This document shows positions 33,797-46,440 of a DNA stretch of 64,000 nucleotides, piece after piece. Numbering within the stretch: position 1 is the first letter of the stretch; each line of letters starts with the position of its first letter. A program made the translations under genes and the position numbers. This DNA comes from Gnetum montanum (lineage: Eukaryota > Streptophyta > Gnetopsida > Gnetales > Gnetaceae): positions 4,866 through 68,865 of the forward strand of contig MNCI01030123.1 in the NCBI GenBank assembly GCA_015680685.1, in the 5' to 3' direction. The notes beneath the pieces were generated by a model. It ran no database searches and was not told where the DNA came from. It saw only the letters and a program-made list of their open reading frames with translations.

Positions 33797-34790
33797 TTGT
33801 CTTGGGTTCTATCATACTTAATTTTTTATGTAATTCAAGATTTCTTCTCTTTCTCTTGTTTTATCAGTGCTCCCACTTTTTTAGCCCCCACATTATCCAT
33901 TGGAGCATTATTTATAGAAACTATCTCCTTCCATTTTTCAAATGTTGTTTTGATGTCAATACTCAAAGCTTCATATTCCACCTTGTTGTTAATGCAAGGG
34001 AAGGATAGAGGAACTACATTGATAATTTGTGGAGAATCATCATTTACTAAAACTACTTCATCTCCTAAAACTTTGGAGTTACAAGAACCATCAAATTATA
34101 ACTTCCACTTTCTCCCATCATGAGCTTTCTCTTTTTCCAAGTTATAAACTTCTTAAAGGATGAAAAGTTTTTATTACAAAGCTCTTGTTTCAACAACTTT
34201 GTTTTTTCCATTCAAAGTAATGTTTTCTATCATCAAAGGTTCACTATATATGTATATTTAATTTAGTTCACCTTTCCAAGGTATCCACATATGTGAGTTT
34301 TATTGATACGTAACCTAAGAAATTTTTACTCCAACTTCTACTTAACAAAAGTCTATGAATCTTGGATATTTACTACTTGAATAGTTACACTACCTTTTAT
34401 ATGGGGTTCGAAAACAATTTTTAGCAAAACATTGGGTGGCTGACCCACAATCTTCTCACTCTACTTTTATCCACTTAAACAATCTTTTATATGGGGTTCA
34501 AAAACAATTTTTAGCAAAACATTGGGTGGCTGACCCACAATCTTCTCACTCTACTTTTATCCACTTAAACAATCTTTTTATTGGTTTGTTTAGAAGTCAT
34601 ACCAAATGTTTTGCATATAGACAATGGCATAATAGTAGAGGTAGCTTTAGAATCAACAAAATAACTATGAAGATCTTTGTCTTTTAACTTGATTGTCAAA
34701 AGAAAAGGAGAAGCTTCTTTATCTAGAGTACAATCATAGTTTTTTTTTTTTTGTCTTATCAATGTTAGATACATAGCTTAACTTGGACTC
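33797..34790 (-). pseudogene. Protease joined to archaeal-type RNase H, C'
   Basis: The protease segment ATSTIMPLSICKTFG (about 34640) has the active-site D-S/C-G-A degraded to DSKA. Its end follows at about 34330. The second RNase H domain follows directly (34123-33797), with LVNDDSPQI, PLSFPCINNKVEYEALSI. These match the N-N-x-A-E-Y-E-A-L signature of the extra archaeal-type RNase H that marks Tat-lineage Ty3/gypsy elements. About 500 residues of reverse transcriptase and RNase H that should lie between them are missing, as in C. Confidence 0.82.
34394..34573. repeat. 90-bp tandem duplication in C' protease
   Basis: CTTTTATATGGGGTTC starts at 34394 and again at 34484; the two units are nearly identical. 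This adds 30 codons inside the protease remnant; C has only one unit. Confidence 0.88.
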
Positions 34791-35078
34791 TCCAACTCTT
34801 CTTTTACTTTAAATAAGCTCTAAAGCTTTTCTTTGCTAAGCTCTTATTGTAAAAATTGATATATGCTAATAGTGGCCTTGACATGTTTAAGATCCTCAAT
34901 CAAATTATATTCTCAATCTCCATAAAAGCTTTATTTTTTCATGCATTTATTAAAAGTCTAATTTTAAACACATTGTTGTACTTGATCTATTTACTTTTAT
35001 TTTTTTCTCTTCCACTTGGTTCAAAAACCTTCCTCTTACTAGATGGATCAAAAATGAAATTTTGAGGTATTGAAGTAG

Positions 35079-35773
35079 TTAATTTCTTGTTTGATTGTAA
35101 ATTATATCTATTTTCTTCATTATTGTGACACTCTTCATCTTACGATATATCCTTTTTAGAACTTGACAAAGAAGAGGTATCACTAGATCCATTTTCGAAA
35201 GATTTTCTTGCGTAATGAACACTAGATAGCTCATTATCAAACTCAATATTAAGGAATTTGGACATGGCAACATCAGTTTCATCCTCGTAGTCTCCTAACT
35301 TAGTTTCATCATGCTTGTGTTTCCTATTTTTCTTTTCCTCCTTTCTTTTAACTTTTGTCAAAGCTTTTTCTAGTTTCGCTACTTTGTTGAACAAGTCTCT
35401 CATTAACTATCCCTTTTTAGATTCTTTGCTTTCTAACTCTTGATCTATGTTAATATAAGATGGCCCCAGTAATGCTTTAAGTTGGGCAAAATCTTGCACA
35501 AGAATCATAATTTTCTCTTCTCTTATTTGAGTTGTGATAACTTCTTCATTATTTAAGTTTAGTTATTTTTCTAACTGTATAGCTTCACTAAAGAAGTCAT
35601 TTAATGTTAGCAAGTTTGAAGTCCTCCTTAACCATATTAAAATATTGGGATTCATAGCCTTAAGATAAGTATCTCTAAGCATTTCATCTAATGGTTTATA
35701 TTATCTGTGAAAGAGCCCAGAAATTCATGTGAAATTTAATGTTGAAATCTCTAATTGACTCCTAAACTCCTTG
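35079..35773 (-). pseudogene. Gag C-terminal half of C'
   Basis: A lysine- and glutamate-rich stretch (VAKLEKALTKVKRKEEKKNR) is followed by MSKFLNIEFDNELSSVHYA and a serine-rich tail. It aligns with 58800-59360 of C. Basic and coiled-coil-like, as expected for a nucleic-acid-binding gag end. The upstream part continues on the far side of element H. Confidence 0.78.
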
Positions 35774-35778
35774 CTTAG
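35774..35778. repeat. Target-site duplication CTTAG, left
   Basis: Repeated at 43244-43248; brackets element H exactly. Confidence 0.95.
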
Positions 35779-36807
35779 TGATAAATCATCAATTGGCTGA
35801 GATATTGTAGATACTACATCGCATTTGCATTGTAGCATCCCTATCGGTGCATCTTAGTTAGCTACTATGTTGTAGATACTATGTCACATCTATGATGTGA
35901 TAGATGTGACGTTGCATCTATTTGATAAAGTCATTTTTTCCACCAACAATAATGTATCTATGATGTTGTATATATGATATTGTAGCATATGCTACAACAT
36001 TGTAGATGTAATATCACAAGATGTGTGCACCCTATAAATACAATATTTGGTAGCATGGATCCATATAAGTTTCATTCCATCCTTAGGTAGATTCTTGCAG
36101 TTTCATTTCATAGTTTTAGCGATAGAGAGTAAATGCCTACAGTGGGGTGTTGACTAGCTGTATAGAATCTTTGTTCAAGTGAAGTGTACTTGGGCATCAT
36201 TCATGACTAGAAATAAAGATTAATATTTTTTCTTATCATTGTAGCATTCACTTAGTTTTACTGTTTCACTCAGTATAGTGTTTACTATTTTGCTAGTTTA
36301 ATCATTCACACTTCCAAGTATTCTACTTTACTTATTTATTTGTAAAGTGGAATGAGTACAACTGGTTTCAAGCATTTAAGTATAATCATTTGAAAATCCT
36401 AGTAGTGTTATTGCTTGGTTCATTTAATAGCATAATTCTTGGTAACCTAGTAATGGTTACAGAAGCCTAAGGCATGTACAGTAAGCCAGGACTAGATGCT
36501 CATTGCTTTAGGCTAGAGTAGATTTACATTACCATGATTACTTAGAGTTAGATTTCTATTTTCAAATTCCATCATGTTCACAACTAGGAGTATTAAAGGC
36601 CAAACAAAATCAATTATCATATGACTCACTTTGGACTAAATCATACATGACAAAGCTACCACTAGTCCAAGTGGGAAGATAGCGTCTTGTGATTAATGCT
36701 TAATAATCTAGATGCCACAACTAGTTCCATCCATGGAATTTGACTAGATCGTGCATAAATGCTTTTGATTTGTATGATTGGGCATAGGGGATACCTACCA
36801 CTCATTA
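35779..36807 (+). repeat. 5' LTR of H
   Basis: 1029 bases, TGATAAATCATC...CTCATTA. The U3 holds the perfect palindrome TTGTAGCATATGCTACAA (about 35980), the CpG-free counterpart of the ATATCGC palindromes. TATA box CCTATAAATA is at 36031-36040. Confidence 0.92.
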
Positions 36808-36808
36808 T

Positions 36809-36826
36809 TGGTGTTGTTGTCAGGGA
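36809..36826 (+). other. Primer-binding site of H (tRNA-Asp type)
   Basis: TGGTGTTGTTGTCAGGGA; four changes from the tRNA-Asp complement, all C-to-T or G-to-A. Confidence 0.82.
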
Positions 36827-36939
36827 TGATGCTAGTTATCTAGATAAACTATATTATACATGATCATTGGAAATGTATTAATGATCTATCTTTTAGAAAA
36901 CATTAATGTTTTAAGTCACACACATTATCAAAAAAAATC

Positions 36940-39660
36940 ATGTCTTCTTCACATAGGATCAATAATGCATCATATGATGAAAACACTAGTATGAGAAATG
37001 ATAGGATATATATTTAATAAAATTAGAGTGAACAATCACAAGCAGGGGTTGCACATGCTCATTTAGACCCTTACTACACTCAAAGACTATGTTTAACTAA
37101 TCCACACAATCCTAGAGGAGATAGATTAAGTCTTAGAACAAGGAGAAACTCAAGGCCTAAGACCTCCTCCAGACCTAGAAGAGATAAATCAAGGAACCAT
37201 AGGGGGAAGATATAGCAGCCATGGTGATTCTCCTAGTTTTCCATCTTCCTCTTCCTCTTCCACATCTAGTTTTGACAAGGATGAACATAGGTATAGAAAT
37301 AGAGCTACATTAAGAGGTTAAGATGAAGATAGAAATATAAATAGATGAGATCATCAAAGTGAGCATAGAAGAGATCATCATAATTAGACAAATAGAAATA
37401 AAAATCATCACCATAATATTTCTAATAATGATGAACCCTTGTTGGCTACCATAAGCATGATACAAATAACAGAGGCAGTTAGAAAATCCCACAAGTATCA
37501 AGGGGAAAGTTGCATCAAAAGGCTTGATAAAAATAACATCCCTAAATTTGTGAAAGACTATGACTCTGATCCACAACATTACTTACAAGCCTTCCATGAT
37601 GCCTGCACCTTGTAGAAAATCAAGAGTAAGTGGAAAAAGCTTAAGCTCTTTCCTAGGATATTAGTTGATGAAGTTGAAAGTTGGTATAGATTATTGGAAC
37701 CAGATTCAATCCATTAATGATCCACAATGTTGGAACTCTTCAATGAGAAATACCAGAGCTATGTGAGAGTGGTTAACCTAAGAAAATAAATCCAAGGATG
37801 GAGGTAAGAAAAACATGAATCCTTCGATGAGGCCTTGGATAGATACTATTCACTGCTACATAGATGTCTAGGCCATGATTTCTCATAAAAAGAGTGGCTT
37901 TTTCACATCATAGATGGGCTTTATTACCAAATGAGAGGAATCCTTGGGATTTATGCCCAAGTTTAATTATCCAAATTAACAACCCATAATATACAAAGGC
38001 TAGTTGAGCAGGTGGCAAAAGAAAGAGAGCTATGTAAATGAGAGAATGTAGAGGAATATAATTGAGATCCAACTCTTCAAAAAATGAGCATTCATATCTA
38101 TGATAAGAAAAAAGAGGTAGATCTTAAGGAGGTGATTTCACAACAAATCTTACCAATACACAAGTCTATCACTAATCTTGAAGTAAGGATAGATAAGATG
38201 TATGAGTTGATAAATGACAAAAGATATGACCTACATGAAAACCTTAGAGGAGACAGTAGAACAAAAGGATCAAGTGATCAAGACAAGAAGAGGAAAATGA
38301 ACAAAACAATAGGTGGGAATACTTATTGAAAAAAAGGAAGAATAGTTGAAGTAGAAGAGGATATAGACTCAATCATAGAAGAGGATGATGAATGTGACAT
38401 CTACCAATATTTCCATACAAAGGGCTATTGCCTAGTTATGTTACATTTATATGAGTTTGGGGCTTTTGCTCTGAATCCCAAGTTCATACAAAAGCAAATG
38501 CCTATAAAATTACCTTACTCACAATGTAATTATAGAACGTTCTACCACCAACCATACTATTTTAGTAGGATTTCTCATCAGCCTCAACACTACTATCAAT
38601 ATAGTGGAAAAACCCACAGTCATGGGGGATGTCATTAATAAACCAGCAATATCCTTATTGCTAGCTAGACCTGTATGACTACTATGTTCAACAACATGTT
38701 TCTCCAAATGTTTCTACTTCCTTTATCTCGAATCACTACTATTACTCTCCTAAATATCATGAAACCACAACATCTCTTGTGGAATCACCATCTCAAACCT
38801 CTTATCCTCCATGGCATCCTCAATATTCTCATACTTTCCTTCACCATATGTCATATGTCACCACCAACAACACAAGAAGGATTAACACCAAAACATTAAT
38901 GGAAGAATGCCACTTGTGCTGTAAACATACATGTAAATGATAATGCTAGTAGATCTCAACTATAGTCTTGAAAATTTCCTTTCTTTAGGACAATTTCCAC
39001 ACATGAGCATAAAACTCATAGATCTACTGGCTCATCAAAACCAACATAAGGCTATCTAGGTGCAACATCCATTCTCATCAAAATAATGTCTTCCAATCCT
39101 ATGAAAGGTCCAACATTCATTATCACTCTAGTGCAAAACATGACAAATGAACCTGTCACTATGGAGAGATAGGCAATTCCATGAATTACTACTAAAAAAG
39201 AAGGGTGTAGTTGTGGACTAACCTTCTAAAATGTCAACACAATCATTACACCAGTCCACAATAAATGTGAAAAATAAGTATGTGCACAAGAGAGATCATG
39301 GACCACTAAACCAAAAGATACCTAATGACTGACAACTAAGAACTTTCAATTATCCAAAACATGCATCGAACAATCTAAACCACTTATTAATTCCCATTCT
39401 AAGAAAATTGCCCCAACTAATAACTTACAAATGGAAATACTAAAACAAAATCATATATCAATAGAAAGAGTAACTAATAACTTAGATGATAAAAAATAAA
39501 TTACCATTATAATTATATGGGATGATAATAGAAGAACTGAATCACTAAAGATGGTAAGTACGAAACCTCAAGTGTATGATCTAGGGAAATTAGGGTGCGT
39601 TTTTCAAATAGTTGCCCATGAGTTTAGTCATGAAGAAGATGCCTTATCTTGATCCAAAAA
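36940..39660 (+). pseudogene. Gag of H
   Basis: Starts MSSSHRINNASYDENTSMR. An R/S-rich region follows. The core reads LDKNNIPKFVKDYDSDPQHY, STMLELFNEKYQSYVRV and LFHIIDGLYYQMRGILGIYA. The zinc-knuckle-like CDIYQYFHTKGYC (about 38395-38435) has lost its second C, as in A. Many stops. The 38084-38329 stretch is open and charged (K/E/D), coiled-coil-like. H groups with A rather than B by its N-terminal sequence. Confidence 0.8.
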
Positions 39661-41854
39661 TTAATAAGTGTTTTCAAATTTTTTTTCTTACAATTATTTT
39701 TAATTTCTAATTTCTTGATATATCTTTTCACATTTCTTAATATATTTTTCCATTCTTTTATGCTTTTCAATTTCTTAATAATTTTCTAATTCTTTAATAT
39801 TTTTCTATTCTTTGATGATTTTTCATTCTTTTTATCTTTTTTCCATTCTTACTATCTTTTTCATCTTTTTCATGCCTTGTTATCAATTTTTTTTGTACAT
39901 ATTTTTGATTGTTAATACAACACATCAAGAATAAGGCAAGATGTAGTCCAATAAGATGAAGATTTCTCTATGTTATCAAATCATAAGGGATTGATTATTT
40001 GTACAGTGAAACCACAACATTCATCCACCCATTCCATTAATAAAAGGTTCTTACCATATCTAGAATGATATTCTTTCCATTATAAAACTAAGAATAAACT
40101 TGTGATCATTATGCTTGGACCAAAAAGTGAAGAACCTAGTGGAAATGAAAAGGGTGTGACATCAAGGGGATTTATGGATTCTCTTGGATTACTGTTATGA
40201 GTTCTATCCTATTACTTAGGCTATATTATATCCTTGTAAATATAATGAAAAAAAGGAGTAAGAGTACAATAAGTGTTTCCTTACCATGTCACTCAAAAGA
40301 CATGTTACCCATGCCTAAAGGTAGTCCTCTCATAAAGTTGACATGGTCAAAAATAAAATCCATGCACCAGAATAAATTTCTAGGGATCCCACTGGAAAGA
40401 CATGTTACCCATACCTAAAGGTAGGTAGCTTCTCAGGAATCTAGAAAAAAATAAAAAGTACAATGAATAAACTCCTCCCTTGGACAATATGCAAAGTAGT
40501 AATAGTCTTTGCAATAGTTCTAGTCTTATGGTTGTAAATTCAAGAGACAAAACAATGTGATGTCACTAGAAAGTGCTTTGGACTTGGTTTGAATCTTGAA
40601 AAGAAGGGCTAATGATTACTTTAGCCATTAATAACACATAAGGATTCATTATGCTTATGGTAAGACACCTCACATCCCAAGTTCAGCAATCCTTTCTATA
40701 GTCTATCTTACCTCACTGTATAGTTAATCATAACTTATGGTTTTGTACAATATAGCATTATTTTCCCAATCTGGTAATAACATGTGTGTTTTGCTAGATA
40801 AGCATGTCTTCCATTCAACTCCTTGAGTGCCTAAGGACACTTTAAGATGTGCTTATACAAGAGCACTAAGGGCTAGAGCCTACTTTGGGAAGGACCCACT
40901 TGTATAACTCTTGTTTTTCATATTTGGCAAGTAATTCCACATCATCTTAGGTTTTCTAGAATAATTTAGACTTAATAAAATTTCCATAACATCTAATAAT
41001 CTATTTGTATATTAGATATTCATTATCCACTTCTTATCCATACCATAAAATTTCATTGCTTAAGATTCCTTTTTCATGAACTTTAAACACTAAATTTTCA
41101 AAAATTGTACATCATTAATGATCCAAGACCCTCTAAACAAGCTTCACATCTTCCAAATATTTTATTTAACTTATTTTTTTCCTTTAAAAAATCAATGAAA
41201 AATTTCAAATTTTTAATGGTGACATCACACTATGATGTCTTATTTACGATGTATGATCTATGATGTCATGCACATAAAATAGTATATATATGCATGGGAG
41301 TTAGTAAAATTCTTTACTTCCTCATTTGGCAACAAGAGATTTTTTGTAGTATTTTGTTAGAACTCTTGCACACTAGTTTCCAAAGGCCATAACTTTGCCC
41401 TTGTAGCTTGGATTTTCAAAATTCTTAAATCTTATTGATCACAAAGCATTCAACTTTTTTTTTGGAGGGGGAGGGACGCACAAGGGGATGCATTGTGTGA
41501 TATGAGAAAAAATTTGAAAACTTTTTAACACCAAAAAATACTCTAAAGGATAAGTACAAAGAAATAATAAGAATCTTAACATTAATCAATCTAACTAAGT
41601 CTAGAAGGATTAAGATAATAATCCTAGTAGACCATAACAACTATTTTAGGCCATAATAGATAAAGAAAATTATAGAAGGCCACAAGTAACTAAAACATAT
41701 AACACATAAGAGGTTCCTTTTTTTTTCCAAATCTTTCTAACTCTACAATCATAATATAATAAGAACTTGATCTGACCAAGGGTATGAGTTAGGTAAAAAG
41801 CTATTAAGAACTAGTGTGAACATTCTAGTAATTTCATACCCTTGTTAATTGTAG
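39661..41854 (+). other. Gag-ORF2 spacer of H
   Basis: Non-coding. It carries the family landmarks CATCAAGGGGATTTATGGATT (40160), shown to 20 bases as CATCAAGGGGATTTATGGAT, and CCTACTTTGGGAAGG (40880). A TATA-like AGTATATATATG lies at about 41281-41292 after ATGATGTC words. A purine tract GGAGGGGGAGGGA lies near 41464, about 180 bases downstream, as in G and B'. Confidence 0.6.
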
Positions 41855-42200
41855 ATGGTCCCAAAGAGACCACCAGAAGGAGGACCTTCATAACATAAAA
41901 ACTGTAACAATGCAACTCTAGGCATCTCCATTATTGCACATACTAACCAACAACGGTGAATGGAACTTAGGAGAAATATACCAATTCTAGTGAAATCCTA
42001 AGGCCAATGCAATAGTTAAAATCAAAAGAGTCTTTATTCCATACTTAGTAGAGAGAACATATGGAAAAAGAGGATAAGGACAGAAGAGGAGAAACTTTCT
42101 AAAAGCCTGATGACAAAGGGAAGAATCTTATGGAAGGGCCACCATAGCCTAAAATACAAAATATATCAAGCCACTTCAAATTTTTCTTTTGTTTTGTTTT
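41855..42200 (+). pseudogene. ORF2 remnant of H
   Basis: ATG follows ATTGTAG, again acceptor-like. MVPKRPPEGGPS and then NGEWNLGEIYQF can be matched to the ORF2 start and to GDWYLGETYQFW of G. The remainder is deleted, so only scraps remain before the polypurine tract. Confidence 0.6.
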
Positions 42201-42352
42201 AAAGCTGTCACTTTTTGTACACACCAGTGTAGCACTCAGAGTTTCTCAGTAGTTGGAGTTAGTAAATAATCTTGTACCTTCCCAAATTTACAAAGAAATC
42301 TTGGTCCTACCATATTAACTTAAGGAAAATTTTTTAGTTAGTCATGGAGGTA

Positions 42353-43243
42353 TGATGATTCATTAGTTGGCTAAGATATCATAGATGCTATGTCGTAGAT
42401 GCTACATCACATTTGCACTGTAGCATCCCTGTCAGTGCATCTTAGTTGGTTGCTACATCATAAATGCTACATCACATCTATAATGTCATAGATGCAATGT
42501 CACATCTATTTAATAAAGTCATTTTTTTATCCACTAATGATATCTATATCTTTTTAATAAAGAGTGAATGTCCACAGTGTGGTGTTGAGTAGTTGTACAG
42601 AATCTTTATTCAAGTGAAGTGTACTTGGGCATAGTTCCTGATCAAAAATAAAGATCGAGATTACTTTTCATCATTGTAGCATCCACTTAGTTTTATAGTT
42701 TTACTTAGCATAATTTTTATTGTTTTCTTAGTTTAATCATTTACATTTTAAAGTATTTTACTTTAGTGGTTCATTAGTAAAGTAGAATGAGCATGATTGG
42801 TTTCAAGCATTTAAGTGTAATCATTTGGTAATCCTAGTTGTGTTATTTCTTGGTTCACCTAGTAATATAATGATTGGTAACCCAGTAATGATTACATGAG
42901 CCCAAGGCATATATGGTAAGCCAAGATCAAATGATCATCGCTCTAAGCTGGGGTAGATTTACATTACTATGATTACTTAGAGTTAGATTTCTATTCTCGA
43001 CTTCCATCATGTTCACAACTAGAAGTATTAAATGCCAAAAAACACCAACTATCATATCCCTCACTTTGGACTAAACCATACATGACAAAGCTACCACTAT
43101 TCTAGGTGGGAAAACAACATCCTACGATCAATGCTTAACAATCTATATGCTACAACTAGTCCCATCCATGGAATTTGACTAGATTGTGCATGAACACTTG
43201 TGATTCATATGGTTGGGCATAAGGGGGGTACCTACCATTCATC
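42353..43243 (+). repeat. 3' LTR of H
   Basis: 891 bases, TGATGATTC...ATTCATCA, preceded by a decayed polypurine tract GTCATGGAGGTA. Compared with the 5' LTR it lacks about 190 bases around the palindrome and TATA box. Confidence 0.9.
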
Positions 43244-43248
43244 ACTTA
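43244..43248. repeat. Target-site duplication CTTAG, right
   Basis: Identical to 35774-35778. Confidence 0.95.
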
Positions 43249-43405
43249 GCTTGTACTAATCCACATTATAGTTTTTTTTTATTTAACTGATTGAAAAATT
43301 GAGCCAGCAAAAGGCCTTTCATATCATCCCAACTTGTCATATTGTTGCTTGGCAAGTTTGAATACCAAATCTAAGCCATATCATTTAAATTTTCTACAAA
43401 CAACC
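43249..43405 (-). pseudogene. Gag core piece of C'
   Basis: The minus strand reads RLFVENLNDMA, IWYSNLPSN, TSWDDMKGL. It aligns with 58540-58660 of C. It sits stranded between elements H and B. Confidence 0.85.
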
Positions 43406-44311
43406 TGATGAGTCATGAATTTGCTAACAGCCACGATATTGCACCCACGATAACGCACCCATGATATCGCACCTATGATATCGCATCTATGGAATCATAG
43501 CCAATGCAATATCATGTACGCAACATCACAACCCAAGTCACAATATCGCATACGCGATATCATGGCCTGCCTCAATTTCTATAAATAATAGGTGGCTTTC
43601 CCAGTTTTAAGCACTTAGATTTAGACCCTTAGCTAGACTCTTGCAGTTTTATCATTCCAGAGTTAGAATATTTCCCAGTGTATGCCCACAGTGTGATGAT
43701 TGTAATTGTACGGCATCCTTTATTCAAGTGTGACATACTTGGACATGCACATGACCAATAATAAAGATCGAGATTACTTCATCATTGTAGCATTCACTTA
43801 GTTTAATTAATTATTTAATTATTATTTACTACTTTCCTAGTTAATATCTTCTCACCCTTAAACTCATGTTAAAATGCGGAATGAGTATGACTTGATTACA
43901 AGCATTTAAGGGTGACTACTTGGTAACCTAGTAGCATACCTAGGATCTATGCTTTGTAATCCTAGTAGTAGTCATGCACAAAGTCCAAGATGTGTACGGA
44001 TAATCAAGGAACGGATGCTCATCGCACTTAGGCTAAATTAGATTCCTTCTTACCCTTCTCTCCTAGTTTAGTCAATATTACTTTCCATTGCCTTCAAGAG
44101 TAGCATTAGATCATAAACCCATCATACACCTCACTCTGGACTAAACCATACATGACAAAGCCAATACTAGTCTAGGTGGGAAGATAGCGAACTGCGACCT
44201 AAGGCTAACTATCTAGATGCCACAACTAATTCGTCTACGAAGTTCGACCAGATCATGCGTGTAACGCTCGTATTCGTATGGTTGGGTGTAGGGGTACCTC
44301 GCCACTCATCA
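43406..44311 (+). repeat. 5' LTR of B
   Basis: 906 bases, TGATGAGTCATG...CTCATCA. CACGATAACGCAC and GATATCGCA words precede the TATA box CTATAAATAA at 43579-43588. Confidence 0.93.
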
Positions 44312-44312
44312 T

Positions 44313-44330
44313 TGGCATCATTGCCGAGGA
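44313..44330 (+). other. Primer-binding site of B (tRNA-Asp type)
   Basis: TGGCATCATTGCCGAGGA; three changes from the tRNA-Asp complement. Confidence 0.85.
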
Positions 44331-44452
44331 TGGTGCTAGTTATCTAGATTAGTTATATCATACAAGGTCATTGTATAGGACTAAATGATATATCTTTAAG
44401 AAAGAAATAATTATAAAAAATTCACATATAAATTCACACAAAACTTCACAAC

Positions 44453-46440
44453 CATGGCTCTCCTTCAAGACTATAACAATTCCACACCCAGTGAGGTAGT
44501 TCATTGGAGAACCAACGAATTAGATGACAATGAAGATTGGAGTACGCAATCCGAGGTGGGGGTTTCCTATAAATAGAAACAAAGGCAACGTCATCCCAAC
44601 ACATGAAAGCATAACTTATGAGATGATGATGAACCCCCACTAGCCACAACAAGCCTAACGCAAATACAAGAGGCTATTTGAATCTCCCGTAGGCATTGTA
44701 AAGAGAGCCATCTACCCAAGCTCGATTTAAACAACTTCCCTACTTTCTCAGGAGGCTATGACTTAGATCTGCAACAACATTTACAAGCCTTCTATGATGC
44801 ATGTACATGGAACAACATTGATAATGAATGACAAAAACTTAAGCTCTTTCCTATGACACTCGTTGGCCAAGCAAAAGTATGGTATAGATCATTAAAGACA
44901 AATTCAATATGACGTTGGTCAACAATGGTATAAGTTTTTAATGAATGATATCAAACCTATGCAAGAGTGTCAGCCTTGAGGAAACAAATCCAAGAGCAGA
45001 AACAAGCACAACATGAACCCTTGGACATGGCCTTAGAAAGATATTATGCACTATTAAACAACTATCCAGGCCATCGGTTCTCCGAGGAAAGGCTAATGTA
45101 CCATATTGTTGATGGGCTACTTAATGAAACAAGAGAGACCGTAGGAATGTATGCCCAAGGTCAACTATATGAACTACGAACCCATCAAGCCAAGAGCTTA
45201 TTAAGTGGGTAGCAAAAGAAGAAGGAGAAATGGCTAGATGGGAGAGTGTTGAAAAACATCAACGGGAACCAAATCGCAACTTAACAAAGGTCCATGATCA
45301 TAAAAAGGAGAAATCAACCTATGACAAGGAGAAAGAATCATCTTTGTCAATATAACAATCATTAGAAGAAGTTGAGGCAAAGATCAATAAGATGTTGGAA
45401 TGGACGTATAAAAAGTGTGGAGAATTTATTGATATTATTGGAGATAGAGTTTTGACAACCCAAGAAGCAGGACAAAACATCAGACAATCAAAAATAAGGG
45501 ATAAGGAAAATAAGAGCTCAATTGCCAATCATACGTATGAATGCAACATATGCCTGTATGATCACCCCAAGGGCCAATGCCCAATACTATTACATTTACA
45601 TGAGCATTGGGGAAACACATTACATTCATAGTTTGTACAGAGATACTGTGTTCGATCACAGTGGCAACAATCCCAGTCGTGGGGTAGACCACCACTAAAT
45701 TGGAGACACCCTTCGTATCATCCAAACCCAAACGCTTATCTTGTTCAACATCTTGTTTCTCCAATTGGGCCAACGCACTTTATCTCACCATAGTACCATT
45801 CTCCTCAATAATATTAGCCCATGCCTTCAACACAACCATAGCCTTGTGCACCTTATACTCCTAACTTTCAACATTCTCATTTTTCCCTCCTTCTACATTG
45901 CCACCAACTATTCCTAAGGTGCCTGCACCATAGCTACAACCCACGAACATTACTTTTGCTACTATTTCCAACAGCAGTGAGAGACATCAACAACATCGAA
46001 GGTGCCCCTTCTTTAGAAATGACCTTAGGAAGGGACAACATAATTTCGGGGCCACTGCACCCTCCAACTCAGCACAAGTCCAACCCTATGATGCACCCTT
46101 TTCTTAGAACCCAATGCCTCATGTTACTTCATCAGGGCCACCAACTCAGACTCCAACAACAATACGGCCCAATGAACACAGCCATGGAAGGCATCATTCC
46201 AATCCTTGCATACCATCTAATGATCACAAATATCATAGTGGGTCAACTCACTATCTGGGAACTACATCGTATAAATTGCCCCACTATGCTTACTACAATC
46301 AAGTGTGTGAACCTCGATGGGGTAAGTATAGACAAGTTCCAATATTTCTAACATGCAAGGATCCCCGTCGTCATTTATTAATCCTTGCCATCCTCAATCA
46401 TTTGGCTATGAGGGATATCCCCCACTCTAATAGCAAGTAG
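44453..46440 (+). pseudogene. Gag of B
   Basis: Starts MALLQDYNNSTPSEVVHWR. The core has LDLNNFPTFSGGYDLDLQQH, EPLDMALERYYALLNNY and LMYHIVDGLLNETRETVGMY. The zinc-knuckle-like CNICLYDHPKGQC is complete (C-x2-C-x3-H-x4-C, about 45542-45580). A P/H/Y-rich tail contains PHYAYYNQVCEPRWGKYRQV. About eight stops or shifts; with B' it is the best-preserved gag of this group. Confidence 0.87.

Larger units (their letters stand above)
35779..43243 (+). mobile_element. Non-autonomous LTR element H
   Basis: 7465 bases with both LTRs, primer site, gag, spacer, ORF2 remnant, polypurine tract and perfect CTTAG duplication. Same group as A, B and G but more decayed: nearly every CpG in the palindrome array is gone. 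No reverse transcriptase or integrase. Inserted in the gag of C'. Confidence 0.93.

Noticed and set aside
45480-45773. 97-codon minus-strand ORF opposite gag in B
   Set aside because: Antisense shadow of the gag zinc-knuckle region; the same shadow appears opposite the B' gag at 17200-17616.
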